Shown here: positions 22,498-32,478 of the stretch, in pieces
Numbering within the stretch: position 1 is the first letter of the stretch
Layout: each line of letters begins with the position of its first letter
Origin: Isoetes taiwanensis
Taxonomy: Eukaryota > Streptophyta > Lycopodiopsida > Isoetales > Isoetaceae
DNA: 64,000 nucleotides
Reading direction: 5' to 3'
Assembly: GCA_021234155.1 (NCBI GenBank)
Contig: JAJEKV010000008.1
Location: 20,123,959-20,187,958, forward strand
Notes under the pieces: generated by a model
Seen by the model: only the letters and a program-made list of their open reading frames with translations
Database searches by the model: none
Told to the model about the DNA's origin: nothing
Program-made: the position numbers and the translations under genes

Positions 22498-22920
22498 AAA
22501 TTGGGTGCCCGCCCAATTTCCTCAGTCACATCTCCGTCGAACCAAGGTTATATCTTATGTGCTTTTGTATCTAATACTTGTATCTGTGAAAATTTCAAAA
22601 CATGAAATACAATTTTTGTTGTAATGCTGTTTATGGAATTGGAGGGAATTGGTTGTATTCTAATAGAACATCCTTGTCTGACATAATCGGGCGAGCGCCC
22701 AATTTGACCAACTCGGGAGGCGATTCGAAGGGTGGGCTGAGGCTTTGGATGGAAAGGCAAATTGGGTGAGCACTCAATTTGCCTGTGCTAGAAGCGCCAC
22801 CTTAACGCAACCCTACGCCCCCCAGAATAATTGGGCGGGCGCCCAATTTGAACCCCGGGGGAGGCGATATCAATTTTGATAGTCTTACCTTTGCAGGAAA
22901 ATTGGGCGGGCGCTCAATTT
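22498..22920. repeat. Palindrome cluster 3 (five copies)
   Basis: Copies at 22498-22519, 22685-22705, 22759-22780, 22829-22849 and 22899-22920, between the methyltransferase-like gene and the minus-strand 89-residue gene. Cores are GGGCG/CGCCC with one or two arm changes each. Spacing is irregular (about 50-190 bp), so this is not a CRISPR-type array. Confidence 0.92.
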
Positions 22921-22971
22921 GGATTTTAGCAATATTAATATAACCAGATTACAACAACATTGCAACTACTA

Positions 22972-23241
22972 TTACTCTTCTGAATCATCGTCAGCAGGCG
23001 CTCCAGAGATCCTTTCGATCATGAACAACTGATGCTCTCTATTCCATATAAGATGGATGATAACATCGAAGGGATCACGATAATGGCATGCAGGATTGAT
23101 AGCAACAGTGGTCAGCCAGCCTTCGAGCATTATACCTAGCTCGCGGCACTGCCGGAGGTCATCATGGTTCATCTTGCACGTAATGGAATCACGTTCAATA
23201 TCATAATGTGCCATGGCTGTCGTCGACATTATTGCGTTCAT
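22972..23241 (-). CDS. 89-residue small protein, twin A
   Basis: Intact 89-codon frame. Residues 19-47 read SITCKMNHDDLRQCRELGIML then EGWLTTVA, followed by FDVIIHLIWNREHQLFMIERI and an acidic tail. It is paralogous to the divergent plus-strand gene at 23341-23610: shared ITC.M...DL..C...GI.L..WLT and a hydrophobic V-I-x-I-x-W strand. No known family recognised. It might be an accessory DNA-binding or structural protein of the transposon. The clean frame contrasts with the broken large genes. Confidence 0.6.
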   Translation of the reverse strand: MNAIMSTTAMAHYDIERDSITCKMNHDDLRQCRELGIMLEGWLTTVAINPACHYRDPFDVIIHLIWNREHQLFMIERISGAPADDDSEE

Positions 23242-23340
23242 ATACTATGTATGAAACCCAATAATTTCATTGCATGGGACATCAATAATTTCGCGGGTAT
23301 AAGTGTATCTGCAGTGCATTGCATAATGCATTCATCTGCC
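23242..23340. promoter_or_regulatory. Shared 99-bp head-to-head promoter region (inferred)
   Basis: Only 99 bp separate the two start codons of the divergent twins. AT-rich with TATACTATG and TTGCATAATGCA motifs. A bidirectional promoter is inferred from geometry; no factor site is recognised. Confidence 0.4.
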
Positions 23341-23610
23341 ATGTCTCGACGCCCTGCTAGAGTTCTTCAGAGGTCACAATTGCCTCCTCCTCCTGAACAT
23401 CTCGATACCATTACTTGCTCTATGAGCTTCAAAGATCTTCACGCATGCCTGCTAAAAGGGATCACCCTTGATCCCTGGCTGACTGGTATAGCAGAAGGTC
23501 GAGGGAGAGATTCCCCCGGCGATGAGTACCGTGTTGTCATCAATATTGTTTGGGTTCCAGAGCGCGACCCTTATGAGATTGATAAAATCATCAATGACTA
23601 TAATCTATGA
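23341..23610 (+). CDS. 89-residue small protein, twin B
   Basis: I chose ATG 23341 over upstream in-frame starts because it yields exactly 89 codons, as in twin A, and the homologous block then sits at the same depth. Residues 22-50 read TITCSMSFKDLHACLLKGITL then DPWLTGIA, followed by YRVVINIVWVPERDPYEIDKII. The N terminus is basic and proline-rich (MSRRPARVL, LPPPP), unlike twin A. Intact. Function unknown. Confidence 0.6.
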   Translation: MSRRPARVLQRSQLPPPPEHLDTITCSMSFKDLHACLLKGITLDPWLTGIAEGRGRDSPGDEYRVVINIVWVPERDPYEIDKIINDYNL

Positions 23611-23758
23611 ATCATGTATGTCATAAGAGTATATATGATATAACTGTATTATGCAGCCTTCACACGTGATCTTAAAGTGTTGTACCTGATCTACCGTTTT
23701 ATGTTGAATAAATTATATTTGTGACAGTCTGAATTACCATTTGCCTGCAACTCCAAGG

Positions 23759-23834
23759 AAATTGGGCGGCGCCCAGGCCTCCACGGAACTTTGTTCAGAT
23801 CATTGCCATGGCAAATTGGGCGGGCGCCCAATTT
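23759..23834. repeat. Palindrome cluster 4 (two copies)
   Basis: 23759-23776 is shortened (AAATTGGGCG then GCGCCCAG). 23813-23834 has both full arms AAATTGGGCG and CGCCCAATTT. They are the rightmost copies; none occur in the last kilobase. Confidence 0.9.
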
Positions 23835-24024
23835 CAACACAACAAATTGATTTCCTGAAATTGTAGGTTATGCTCCTCTATGAAAATAGACAGAAATCGT
23901 GCTATTCATATAGAAATGGAGTACATAGATGGAGTACATATATTATAAAACCAAGAATCATGCCTCGACATAGATAGTTCAACACAAACAGAATAGATAA
24001 TAGAAGATATTAGAGAGCCAGGTT

Positions 24025-24528
24025 TCAGTCAATGCCCAGTTCTACCTGAATAAGATCCCCCAGATCGAACTCATCAATGTAACTTCGGCTATACAGATCC
24101 AGCCAGTCATCCAATTCTTGGACCGAGTGAGAAGTGTTGACGATGAGCTTGGTTACCAAAGCTTCACGCTGCCTTTTTTCCTTCTTATAAAGCTTCTTAA
24201 ATAACGGTCTGAACGTGTTGTGCAGCCAAACATCCTCTATTTTCAGCAGCCTCTTCAGGGCCTCTCCCTTGTAAATATGGCATTTCAATGATATGAGGCA
24301 GGCTTCCAGCTCCACCCTACTGAGATGATCTTCGTCATTGCTTTCCTTTACCAACCCTTCCCCATGGAGGAGCTTCATGATTTGGCCACTGATTTCTTCT
24401 GTTCCATTCTGGTTTATCTCGTTTTGCACCTCAATCTGCAACTGATTTGTATGCGTTAAGATTGGCTCACTAATATGGGACTGCATTTCGGTCATTGTGA
24501 GTCCATATTTGCGCCTCGTCTCAACCAT
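24025..24528 (-). CDS. Unrecognised 167-residue protein of the transposon
   Basis: Intact frame from ATG 24528. Mostly helical in appearance: MTEMQSHISEP, VELEACLISLKCHIYKGEALKRLL, then a basic patch FKKLYKKEKRQREALVTKL and an acidic C terminus SYIDEFDLGDLIQVELGID. No Cys/His metal site, membrane segment or known motif. As the cargo gene nearest the right end it could be a transposition helper. No function is claimed. Confidence 0.5.
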   Translation of the reverse strand: MVETRRKYGLTMTEMQSHISEPILTHTNQLQIEVQNEINQNGTEEISGQIMKLLHGEGLVKESNDEDHLSRVELEACLISLKCHIYKGEALKRLLKIEDVWLHNTFRPLFKKLYKKEKRQREALVTKLIVNTSHSVQELDDWLDLYSRSYIDEFDLGDLIQVELGID

Positions 24529-24758
24529 TCTGAGTGTCCTGATATGAATCTAGGCTGCACAGATTTGCAAAACCCGGCTTCACTAGCAACACCTCTTATC
24601 ATGAAGGCACTTTTCCGCGATACCGACTTGTTTGTCTCTTCCTTGGCTTAATAGAAACAATGCCTGTCATCTCACCTACCTGCACGTTTCCCGAAGTTCT
24701 GCATCATTCTAATAAAAAAAACCGCAATATTCAAAAAATTTGCGTTGATTTCGGAGGC

Positions 24759-24786
24759 ATATGGACTTAGGGAAAGTCCATATATA
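24759..24786. repeat. Hairpin adjoining the right inverted end
   Basis: ATATGGACTT and AAGTCCATAT are separated by five bases, directly inside the right terminal repeat. No equivalent perfect hairpin was seen at the left end. Confidence 0.75.
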
Positions 24787-24800
24787 ATGAAACTGTGCTT
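24784..24800 (-). repeat. Right terminal inverted repeat
   Basis: Reads AAGCACAGTTTCATTAT on the minus strand. Followed by TTAA at 24801-24804. Confidence 0.92.
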
Positions 24801-24804
24801 TTAA

Positions 24805-25558
24805 GAGAGGCGTACAATACCTTTGTTGTGTCGTCTTTCTTAGTAGCCGCATAATATAATTTCATTCCATCAAACTCCAGCATTTTCATCTTTTCCAGAG
24901 CTTTGATTTCCTCTTCCGAGAGCCCGTTCAAGGTCTCCTCGGGAGGATCACTCACAACTGGGTTGACTGTGTCCGGTATATAGAGCGACCAACTCCAAGT
25001 GGTGCACTCACAGCTGCCCGTCGCCTTGCGGTACCTCGTACCGTTTGGGTTATAGAATTATTTGCAGTACTTCTAGAGTTCTGCGTAAGCCGATCAATAG
25101 ATTCCCTAAGGTGTTGCTCCCGATCAGCGCTTTCCAGCATCCATTGATTCATTTGCCTCTGCATATTGTCCAGAGTTCTAGCAATTGAAGACTGCTCTTC
25201 TTGAGAAGCCCCTGCACAGTAGTAACTGTTGTCGCAGTCGCCAGCAATGGTGTTGTTAGAGTACTGCTCCCAGAGCCTACTTCACTGACAGTAGTACTCG
25301 CCCCGCTAGCTGCCAAGCCTGCCTGTGGAACTGAGTTACCCCCAGGGTGTCCAGTACCACTAAGAGGCTGCCCGCTAATAGCAGTTATCGAAGGAGCTGA
25401 CAACCCCACACTAGGTTGTGGCTGCAACATCGCTTCAAAATCAAACACAAGCAAATCTTCCAAATGGATGTCCCGGAGCGCAGGTATTATGCCATCTTTA
25501 AAGCTATAGTCAGCAACCCATCGATTGGCTGCGGCCTACCCTGTGTCGGATCAGTCAT
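24805..25558 (-). pseudogene. Gypsy gag, N-terminal half
   Basis: The ATG at 25558 (MTDPTQGRPQPID) lies just inside the primer site. A frameshift near 25490 leads to HLEDLLVFDFEAML and a Pro/Ser/Gly-rich stretch. A coiled-coil-like RQMNQWMLESADREQHLRES, an Arg-rich patch, and LSEEEIKALEKMKMLEFDGMKLYYAAT follow. It ends at the TTAA where the transposon inserted, and the frame continues at 14940. Confidence 0.75.
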
Positions 25559-25570
25559 GGCTCTAAACCG

Positions 25571-25583
25571 TGCTCTGATACCA
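25571..25583 (-). other. Primer-binding site for initiator Met tRNA
   Basis: The minus strand reads TGGTATCAGAGCA, complementary to the 3' end of plant initiator tRNA-Met. It is three bases inside the 5' LTR. Confidence 0.9.
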
Positions 25584-25586
25584 AAC

Positions 25587-26386
25587 TGTCACAGCCTACA
25601 AAAAGTAAGCCCGATCATGCTACCTAGAACTCCCAGAGTTCCCCTCAACCGTGAGCTCCCAGAGCTCCCCACGCACGATCGCTACTGATCCCCAGGATCA
25701 GCTTGAAGCCCAGCTTCAGAAGTTCTAACACGAGAACTTGATACTGCAGTAGCAATATTGCTCAAAGAGCAGTCATAAACACTCCAAGAACGGAGTGACC
25801 TCTCAAGCTAACACCAAATGGTGAAGTAGCTTAGAACAGGTCAAATTGATTCTTAATCAATTCGCAATGGATTAAAACCTCCCGCAGCAGAAGATCAAGT
25901 TACAAGATAAAGCAGAATGCTCCAATTGCTTGGCTCCAAAGGAAAATTGTGGTTTCCAAAAACGACGCCACCAAATCCTTTTATAAGGCCACTAGGGCCA
26001 AGATTAGCTGGACAAAGGCAAATGGGCCTTTTCCAGAGCAAGAATCAAGCAACTTTTGCTCAGATTTCGATCTGTTTATAACTGATCTGGCCGACCTGCT
26101 GTAATCGTGAAGTTACAGGTCGATTTTTTCCTTTTAAACTCTTGGCCAATTGAACGGCACCACCTCATACCCATACCTCAATATTTTCGTGGTTTAAATG
26201 GAAAGCTTTTATAATTTAATTAAAAGCTACTTCAACATACGAAAGTTTAGCCATTTAAAAGTATAACTCCATGCTGCCCCTAGGCGGTACCACTGCTCGG
26301 GACGTTCCCAGGCCACCCCGTGGCATTCCCAAGGCAGACTCCCGGTCCCAAGGCCCACAAGCACGACTTGCCCTTGGTCCGTAACA
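25587..26386 (-). repeat. 5' LTR of the gypsy element
   Basis: 800 bp with TGTCACAGCC at its left edge and CGTAACA at its right edge. Followed by ATATG (26387-26391), matching 10630-10634. Confidence 0.95.
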
Positions 26387-26682
26387 ATATGAAGGTTTCA
26401 AGCTGTGGATTGCCACTGTGGGAAACAAAAATGGACAATACAACACAGTGTCTAATACCGCAACAGATTACGTTTGAAACAGGACCATCAAAATCAGAGG
26501 ATGGCGATAGGGGACAGGCCAGGGACAATTTATCTGAATTTAGGAGCTGCAGACCTACTCAAATCTCGATTGCAGGAAATCACCTAGTTGCTATGGAGCT
26601 AAGCTTGTGCTACAGCCAATCGAACCTCTTTATTATCTCAAATTTCAAAACAAGTTACATTCTCCATTTCAAATAGATTTAA

Positions 26683-27118
26683 GGGCAACCTACATGCGTT
26701 AGCATATTCTTTTCTTTTTCCTTTTTTCTTATATCCTTTTTTTCCTTCTCGTTTTTTCTTTTTTACTTTTTGCTTTATATTTTTTCCCTTTAATTTCCCT
26801 CCTTTTTTTTCTCTTTTTCCTTCTTTCCTTTTTTCCATTTTTTTCCTCTTCCCTTTTGCCTTCCCCTTTCCCATTTTCCTTTTGGATATCGAATTGAGTA
26901 AATTTCGGCCATTTTTCCCTTTTTCCTTTTCTTCTTCCCTTTTGCCCTTCCCCACTTTTATTTTCTTTTTTCCCTTTCCCTTTTTCCATTTCTGCTTCTT
27001 CCTTTCCTTTTGCCCTTTTCCCTCTCCCCCTTTTTTTTTTCGTTTCCCCCTTCCTTTTCTCTTTTCCCCTTCCTTTTTTTCCCTCTCTATTTTTCCCTTC
27101 CCCGTTTCCCTTTCCCCT
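26683..27118. repeat. Long polypyrimidine tract with GGGCAACC edge
   Basis: More than 400 bases of nearly pure T and C, interrupted near 26884-26910 by a short mixed segment. It is preceded by GGGCAACCTACATGCGTT, related to the edge at 9410-9435. Purine-strand frames encode only Lys/Gly/Glu and are artefacts. Confidence 0.8.
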
Positions 27119-28637
27119 TCATATTTTGACTGTTGAATTTAATGAGTCGTATTGAAGCAATGCAAGATGAAATTTTGATTGAAAGTACTTATGCATCATC
27201 TTCATCGTTGATCGATCAAATCCTCAACCGTCCAAATTAAGGCAGGATCCAAATCCAAGACGTAAGCTATAACATTATAATATAAAAAAGATGTTCTTCC
27301 TTTCTATTCCAGGGGCCGAGGTGTAGCATCTTTGAAAAGTTGACTATTGTAGTGAATTGCTGGGCATTTTGGAGCTTTCAATGTAAGTTGTTAAGTTGAC
27401 CCTAATAGCTCCTATTCTGAAATTCAAATTAAAATATACCATTATCATAAGCTTTTTATATATCTCTTTGCAGTATGAACATGCCATTAAGTATCGACTA
27501 TGTCTAGCAGCAGGGGGACTCAATTACGTATCTGACTATGCCAAAAATAATAGATAGATAGATGGATGGATGGATAGATGGATGGAAGGATGGAGCAAAG
27601 GGTTGGGAGGTTTTTTTGGTTTTGTGGGAAGGAAACATATTATCCAACAAACACAGATAAGGACCAGCATGTTTTTTGAAGGAATAATTTCTTAAATAAC
27701 TCCTTTCTAACTAAGCAATATAATATGATGTAAAGACTGCTTAACTAACTAGCTAAAACCTCAACTTCGAGGGGCATGTGCTTACAAATTTGCTAAAAGA
27801 ATATCACATATACGATAAACATAATATCACCTTCATGACTACGTAAGTTCCAATGTTGTGTACATGCTATGTTCTTCTGACAACATTGATTTTGAAACAA
27901 TGTTCCCATCATGCTCGGGACATTCCTATAATTTTCTTAGAAGTTTGATTCAAAGAAGAAGCTAGCACCAAGATTTTCCTTCCTTGGCCACTGATCTTAG
28001 AAATTCATCATCACAACATATACTTGAATTCAATTATATTACGACATAATGAGGCCTTTGGGTTGGGGTGTCTCCCATTCCTCAAGAATCACTATCAAAG
28101 TGGGTGAGTGCAAGTCTCATCATGTGTGATGTGTGTATCATGTACTCCTTGGTGTGGAATAATTATATGTTCTAAAAAAGATGCTAAAGATCATGGCATA
28201 AGAGTATTAATTAACTAAAAACTCAAATTTGTCGGGTGCGCAATTTATGATAAACAATATTAAAAGTCCCAACGCGTCATTTTCATGCACGCATGCCATG
28301 TTCTTCCAACCTTGCTTTTTGAAACCACATTCCCATCATGTTCAAGACGATTTTTTTGGGACATTTAAAGCAGATGAATGCATTTTGCACAAATTCATTA
28401 GATTATCCTCCCCTTTTGTATGCACTTCTCTTCAATTCAATTCTTATATGTATGTTAATGAGATACTATATGAGTGCCTTCTACATAAATTAATTAGATG
28501 TCTTTATTCTTGAAGAACGTATTACCATTTTATCTTACAAGGTTATAATGTACAAATTCGAATAGTAGAAGAACCTCCTCATCCATCAAACGAGAAAATT
28601 CCCATGCACTTCTTCTCTGAAGGATTCATTGTACTGA
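27119..28637. other. No gene recognised; GATA/GATG microsatellite
   Basis: AT-rich non-coding DNA. A GATA/GATG/GAAG tetranucleotide run lies at about 27548-27594. Two loosely similar blocks mention CACGCATGCCATGTTCTTC and ACATGCTATGTTCTTC (28285 and 27862), with CATTCCCATCATG and TGTTCCCATCATG after each, suggesting an old direct duplication. Confidence 0.5.
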
Positions 28638-28970
28638 CTAAGGACGACTTATGCAAGCGTTGTTTAATCTCAAGTAATAAGCGAGAAGGTGAATGAATAT
28701 AAGAGCTCTAAAAGCAACATGTCGAAGTCGCTTCCAAACTGTCCATATTACCCAAGCCTGACAAATGCAAAATGCCTGCCTTTTCTGTTTTGGCCAAGAA
28801 TGAGGTAGCAGCTCCAACAGAATCATGTGACTAGTACTATGTATAAAAAACAAGCGTCGAACGCAAGTCCAAGCTTTGCTCACTGTAGGCCTGTCAATCT
28901 TGCCGATATGGCCCATTCTGTGTAGTGGAATGGAGTATATGACAGCCTCTAGCAGAGCTTTGCCTTCCAT
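28638..28970 (-). pseudogene. Possible fragment of a LINE-type polyprotein tail
   Basis: A 110-codon minus frame reads RMGHIGKIDRPTVSKAWTCV, then FCICQAWVIWTVWKRLRHVAFR. The C..xxWxIWxxWKxR pattern recalls the C-terminal zf-RVT region of plant LINE-like proteins. Too short and divergent for more than a weak call. A T14/G11 homopolymer junction follows at 29045-29070, and nothing else is seen to 29374. Confidence 0.3.
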
Positions 28971-29374
28971 ATTGGACGTGCCCTACTATGGGCACGTCCA
29001 TGGGAGTTGGGGAGTTCCCTTCCCCCCTCCCTTTTGAATTGGATTTTTTTTTTTTTTTGGGGGGGGGGGATAACCCTAGGGTAGGAGGTTTGATTCTTGA
29101 TATTGTGGGAAATTCTTATATAATGCGGTTCAAATGAATCTAGAACTCTCAAGTAATTTGCTATGTGGATTTTGGCTCAAATGATCTCAACAAGCTAGAG
29201 GCTCTATTCACAACTCGTGCACTAACCCCTCCCATTATCCACTTCATTTACGTCCATTATTTTCAGATATCCCTCTCTGTGATCCAAAATGTCAGGTATA
29301 TATGGCCTAATCTTTTGGGGGAGGGGGGAAGGGTAGGATGGAAGAAACAATGAAAAAATGAATGATTTTTATCG

Positions 29375-29560
29375 TTTTTTATCATTCACAGAGACCAATC
29401 GACCTATGGGACCCAATGAAGGAGCGCAACAAACTTATTACTGTCCAGGTAAAAAAAAACCCGCTTCAAAGGGTTTTCGAGGGAAAAAACGTATAAGAAT
29501 GCTGTCAAACTGTATAGATATACATCATCATAAAATATATATCTGGATATTGTACTACTT
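29375..29560 (-). repeat. 5'-truncated LINE 3' tail
   Basis: Matches 34518-34690, the 3' end of the LINE below: ACAGAGACCAATCGACCTAT, GGGACCCAA, TATTACTGTCC, the AAAAAAAACCC tract, and GCTGTCAAACT. Same orientation as that LINE. A solo 3' tail of this kind is expected from aborted target-primed reverse transcription. No gene from 29561 to 30225; a 24-bp unit TACTTTCTCACRTAATAGTAGAC is tandemly doubled near 29806-29852. Confidence 0.7.
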
Positions 29561-30225
29561 GGCATTCTGTTTGCGTCAAAATCATGCTTCTATCTGCCTG
29601 CTATAGCATTATCACAAGCAACTCACTATTGTCTATGCCTATCTTTAACTTGCTCGAAGAGATTAGCTCAAGGTCAAGAGTCAAAACTCTACCTCGAATG
29701 TCGACTAGTTCTTTCCCCTTTAAGATCACTAATATTCTCCTCTTAAAGCAATCGAACAATGTGCACACTTGACGTTCATGATTGTACAAGAAACTGGTGC
29801 AGGCATACTTTCTCACGTAATAGTAGACGTACTTTCTCACATAATAGTAGACAGGAGGAATTTCTCCCTTCCCAGAAGATGATGCACGCCTTCCTATCAT
29901 TAGATAACTAAAAAAGTGCCGAGTCTAAAAGTCTCTAGCAATGACATTGTCCCTGTAGTGGTAGTTGCAAATGCTAGGTAAAGTGGAACTATATATGCGT
30001 TTGTGCACCATGTGTTAATATGAAAGAATATCCGAGCATATGATGCTTATTTGAACATACAATGAGATTATCAAGGCACCTGGCATCCCTTCATAAAGAA
30101 GAATACATGCATGTAGTGACATGATTTTTACAACAGCAAAACTGAACCAGATGGCGAGCGCTCAAGGGGTATACACAACCCTGATCTGTGTCAGGGAGAT
30201 GGCTGTGGTTAGCCAAACAAATCAA

Positions 30226-32478
30226 CTAGCAAACTGCATTACAAGATTGCTCAAGAAAGAGCCTATTAAACTTCGATGCTGGTTCACAGGCAGCCGCAAT
30301 TCTCTGGCGCAGATTAAATTTCTTTGCAATAATTGGTCTGACATCATCAACGCCAACAAGGGACTCCAAAAATGGCAGGAGTGTTGGAAGCGCGCAATCT
30401 GATTGATCATCAAACCAGCTTTCAATTGGAATTCCATTGTCTATTTGAAAACCAAATGCCTGTCATCATCCAAGGAAGACAAAGACAGATTAGTTTATTG
30501 GGATCTATAGCCAAAGTTACATGAGTCAACAAATAAAAAAAATTATACCTGAGGAGAATTATCAATAATGACAACTTTCTTCAAATCCCTTCCCAAAATG
30601 CTTAGATCCTTCAGATAATTTCCATCAACAAATACACAAGAGTCACGGAAGACTCTATGCCGAATTAGCTTTCTTTTTGGGTCAAGGATATTTAACAGCT
30701 GCTCTGCGTATACACTCTGGCTTGCAGTAAAAACAATAATTTCAAAAAGCTGAGCAACTTTCTCCATAAACATCTTGAGGTATGGCCTGCGTCGAACATA
30801 TACAGTGTGTTTTCGCAAATTGAAGTAAACAGGAAAGTTGAAGTCTGCATCATCACAATGTTCTAGTGTTGAATGCACAAGAGTCTCTGCAATATCATGC
30901 AAATGACATTAGTGAAATTTTTGCTTTATCCAGTAGAACATGCACCACAATCAAACATCCAATCTTATAAGTAATTACCATCGAGATCAAGAACCAGTGT
31001 GATTGGCGGAGAACGCCTTGTCTGCCTTGGTAAAAGCATAGGACGGCAGGGCGAGACAACCTCAGACAGGCTAGGTAGATATTTAATAAAGAGATAGGGA
31101 TCAAAATCTTCAAAATCATCCTTGTCTTCCGAAGCACCCTCTGCTGCATAATCATCAGAATCTGAATCATCAACCTTGTGATTGACCATTTTAATGGCAT
31201 CAACTCTGGATGTCATCTTGTAACATTCCTGGGCAGTATCTGGTGTTTCAATACATTCTCCAGCTTTCTTTTCTACTGAAGAACATTGAGCGGAACTCGT
31301 TACATGCTCGTTTGTCTGCTGCACCCTTCCATTGAATGCACACATCTTTATTTCATATTGGGTCCTAGACCCAGGTATCACGAGCTCAGGCCTAGAAGCA
31401 TTTGAGGTTTTCTCCTTACCACCGCAGGAGTGGGCGCAGGCGCCAGAATCGGTTGCTGTTGTCCCCACAGAGTCGCTACCCTCGTCGGGACCCTCAACTT
31501 GTTCAACTGTTAAAAAGCAGGTTACTCAAAATCCAATACTCACAAATGTCAAATTACAAGCATAAACTCCAAAGCATATCATATAAGAACCACTAGATAA
31601 ATAGACAAGGAAGATCAATTATGCATTGGCTTTTTTTCCCAAAGCAGAGGTCAACGTCTCTTGATGAATTTGCAAGCTGAGGCTTGTCTATACCGGCAGT
31701 CATTCACAAATGCATCGATGGAGTAGATATTAAAAACCAACAAAACACTTCAGAAATTTACTAGGGCAGCTCCTGCATTACCAGTGCTGACACAGCTTGT
31801 TGATCCTTCACCCATTCCTTTGAACAAGTGAAATACAGGAGAAAACAAAGTCTCCAAAAGTGAGGGTCGTGTTGTAGCACATGTATTTTCAGCTTCAGCA
31901 ACCGCGGTTGTCATTTCAAAAGCATTGCCTATAGTTCCATCCTGAAATTTCAAATAACCACCTTTAAGTATAGTTGTAGTATTGCCATGACAGACCTGCA
32001 TAATGCAATTTACAGAGAAAAAGTGAACCTGGCAGCCAAGGTTTGGAGCAGTCAAATGGAGTTGATCCAAATTAACAGCACCTAAATAATCCGATTTTTT
32101 CTCAGATGAATGTTGCTTTGGTGGAGACTGAAGGCAGGGAGTGATGACTTCTGCATATAAAAAAAAGGGTTATCAGTAAAACCAATAAAATTGCTAACTT
32201 CGCATATGCAACCGCATAAATATGATGAATAAAAATCGAATATAGTAATAACTTAATGGAAATATGTTAAAACAAATAATAACTTGAAGAGAACAGCATA
32301 TATGCAACAGAGTGTGGTTTAAAAAAACACCGGTACCAGACTTTTTCTTGCGCGCTGATGATGTAATTAATGTCTCAACATCCTCTTTGCTCTCTTTTCT
32401 CCTTTTCTTGCTTGGGTATACTTGGTGGTCTTGATCCATATTAGATGCTTTTCTTGGTTTTGTTTTCGGATGAGTCAT
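30226..32478 (-). CDS. CTDSPL2: CTD small phosphatase-like protein (SCP/NIF family), intact spliced gene
   Basis: Exons (minus order): 32478-32337, 32150-31782, 31506-30979, 30886-30549 and 30459-30226, all with GT-AG borders, giving about 536 residues. A 33-nt in-frame segment at 31996-32028 might alternatively be spliced out. The N-terminal half is variable, with an NLS-like SKKRRKES and an acidic DDSDSDDY stretch. The catalytic domain starts [19 protein letters not shown]. The nucleophile motif DLDET is formed across the third intron, followed by [27 protein letters not shown] and VVIIDNSPQ, then IPIESWFDD. All HAD-phosphatase motifs are present. Relatives dephosphorylate RNA polymerase II CTD serines or other phosphoproteins in the nucleus. 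The only clearly intact multi-exon host gene in the window. Confidence 0.93.

Larger units (their letters stand above)
14945..24800. mobile_element. 9.86-kb TTAA DNA transposon with ParB/methyltransferase, DUF7869 and palindrome arrays
   Basis: The inverted ends share AAGCACA(A/G)TTTCATTAT (17 bp, one mismatch) and are flanked by TTAA duplications. The insertion lies inside gypsy gag. Cargo, left to right: a DUF7869-like protein (-), a DUF8039-like protein (-), a ParB-like plus DNA-methyltransferase-like gene (+), two divergent 89-residue paralogues, and a 167-residue unknown (-). About 14 palindromic 22-mers sit only in the non-coding gaps. A TTAA duplication is known for piggyBac and Kolobok elements, but no piggyBac-type transposase was seen. 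All large genes carry a few stops or frameshifts, so this copy is probably inactive. I cannot place it in a named superfamily. Confidence 0.93.
10635..26386 (-). mobile_element. Ty3/gypsy chromovirus with complete ends, itself split by a DNA transposon
   Basis: The element has two LTRs (10635-11415 and 25587-26386), a 5-bp target duplication ATATG (10630-10634 and 26387-26391), a primer-binding site beside the right LTR and a polypurine tract beside the left LTR. All of these place its 5' end on the right. Domain order on the minus strand is gag, reverse transcriptase, RNase H, integrase, chromodomain. Subtracting the nested transposon and one TTAA leaves about 5.9 kb. The left LTR begins TATCACAGCC where the right begins TGTCACAGCC, a G-to-A change in the terminal dinucleotide. 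Zinc-knuckle and protease regions appear deleted, and pol has frameshifts and stops, so this copy is dead. Confidence 0.95.

Noticed and set aside
18141-23834. Palindrome copies read as a CRISPR array
   Set aside because: Spacing is irregular (about 40 bp to 2 kb), coding genes lie between copies, there are no cas genes, and the host is eukaryotic.
14945-24800. piggyBac assignment based on the TTAA duplication
   Set aside because: No piggyBac-type transposase motifs were found, and TTAA preference is shared with other superfamilies. Left unassigned.
26638-27136. Lys/Gly/Glu-rich reading frames on the minus strand and Phe/Pro-rich on the plus strand
   Set aside because: Same artefact over a 400-base polypyrimidine tract.
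31996-32028. A 33-nt intron in the phosphatase gene with GT and AG ends
   Set aside because: Too short for a plant intron, and it keeps frame when left in, so I treat it as coding with a note.
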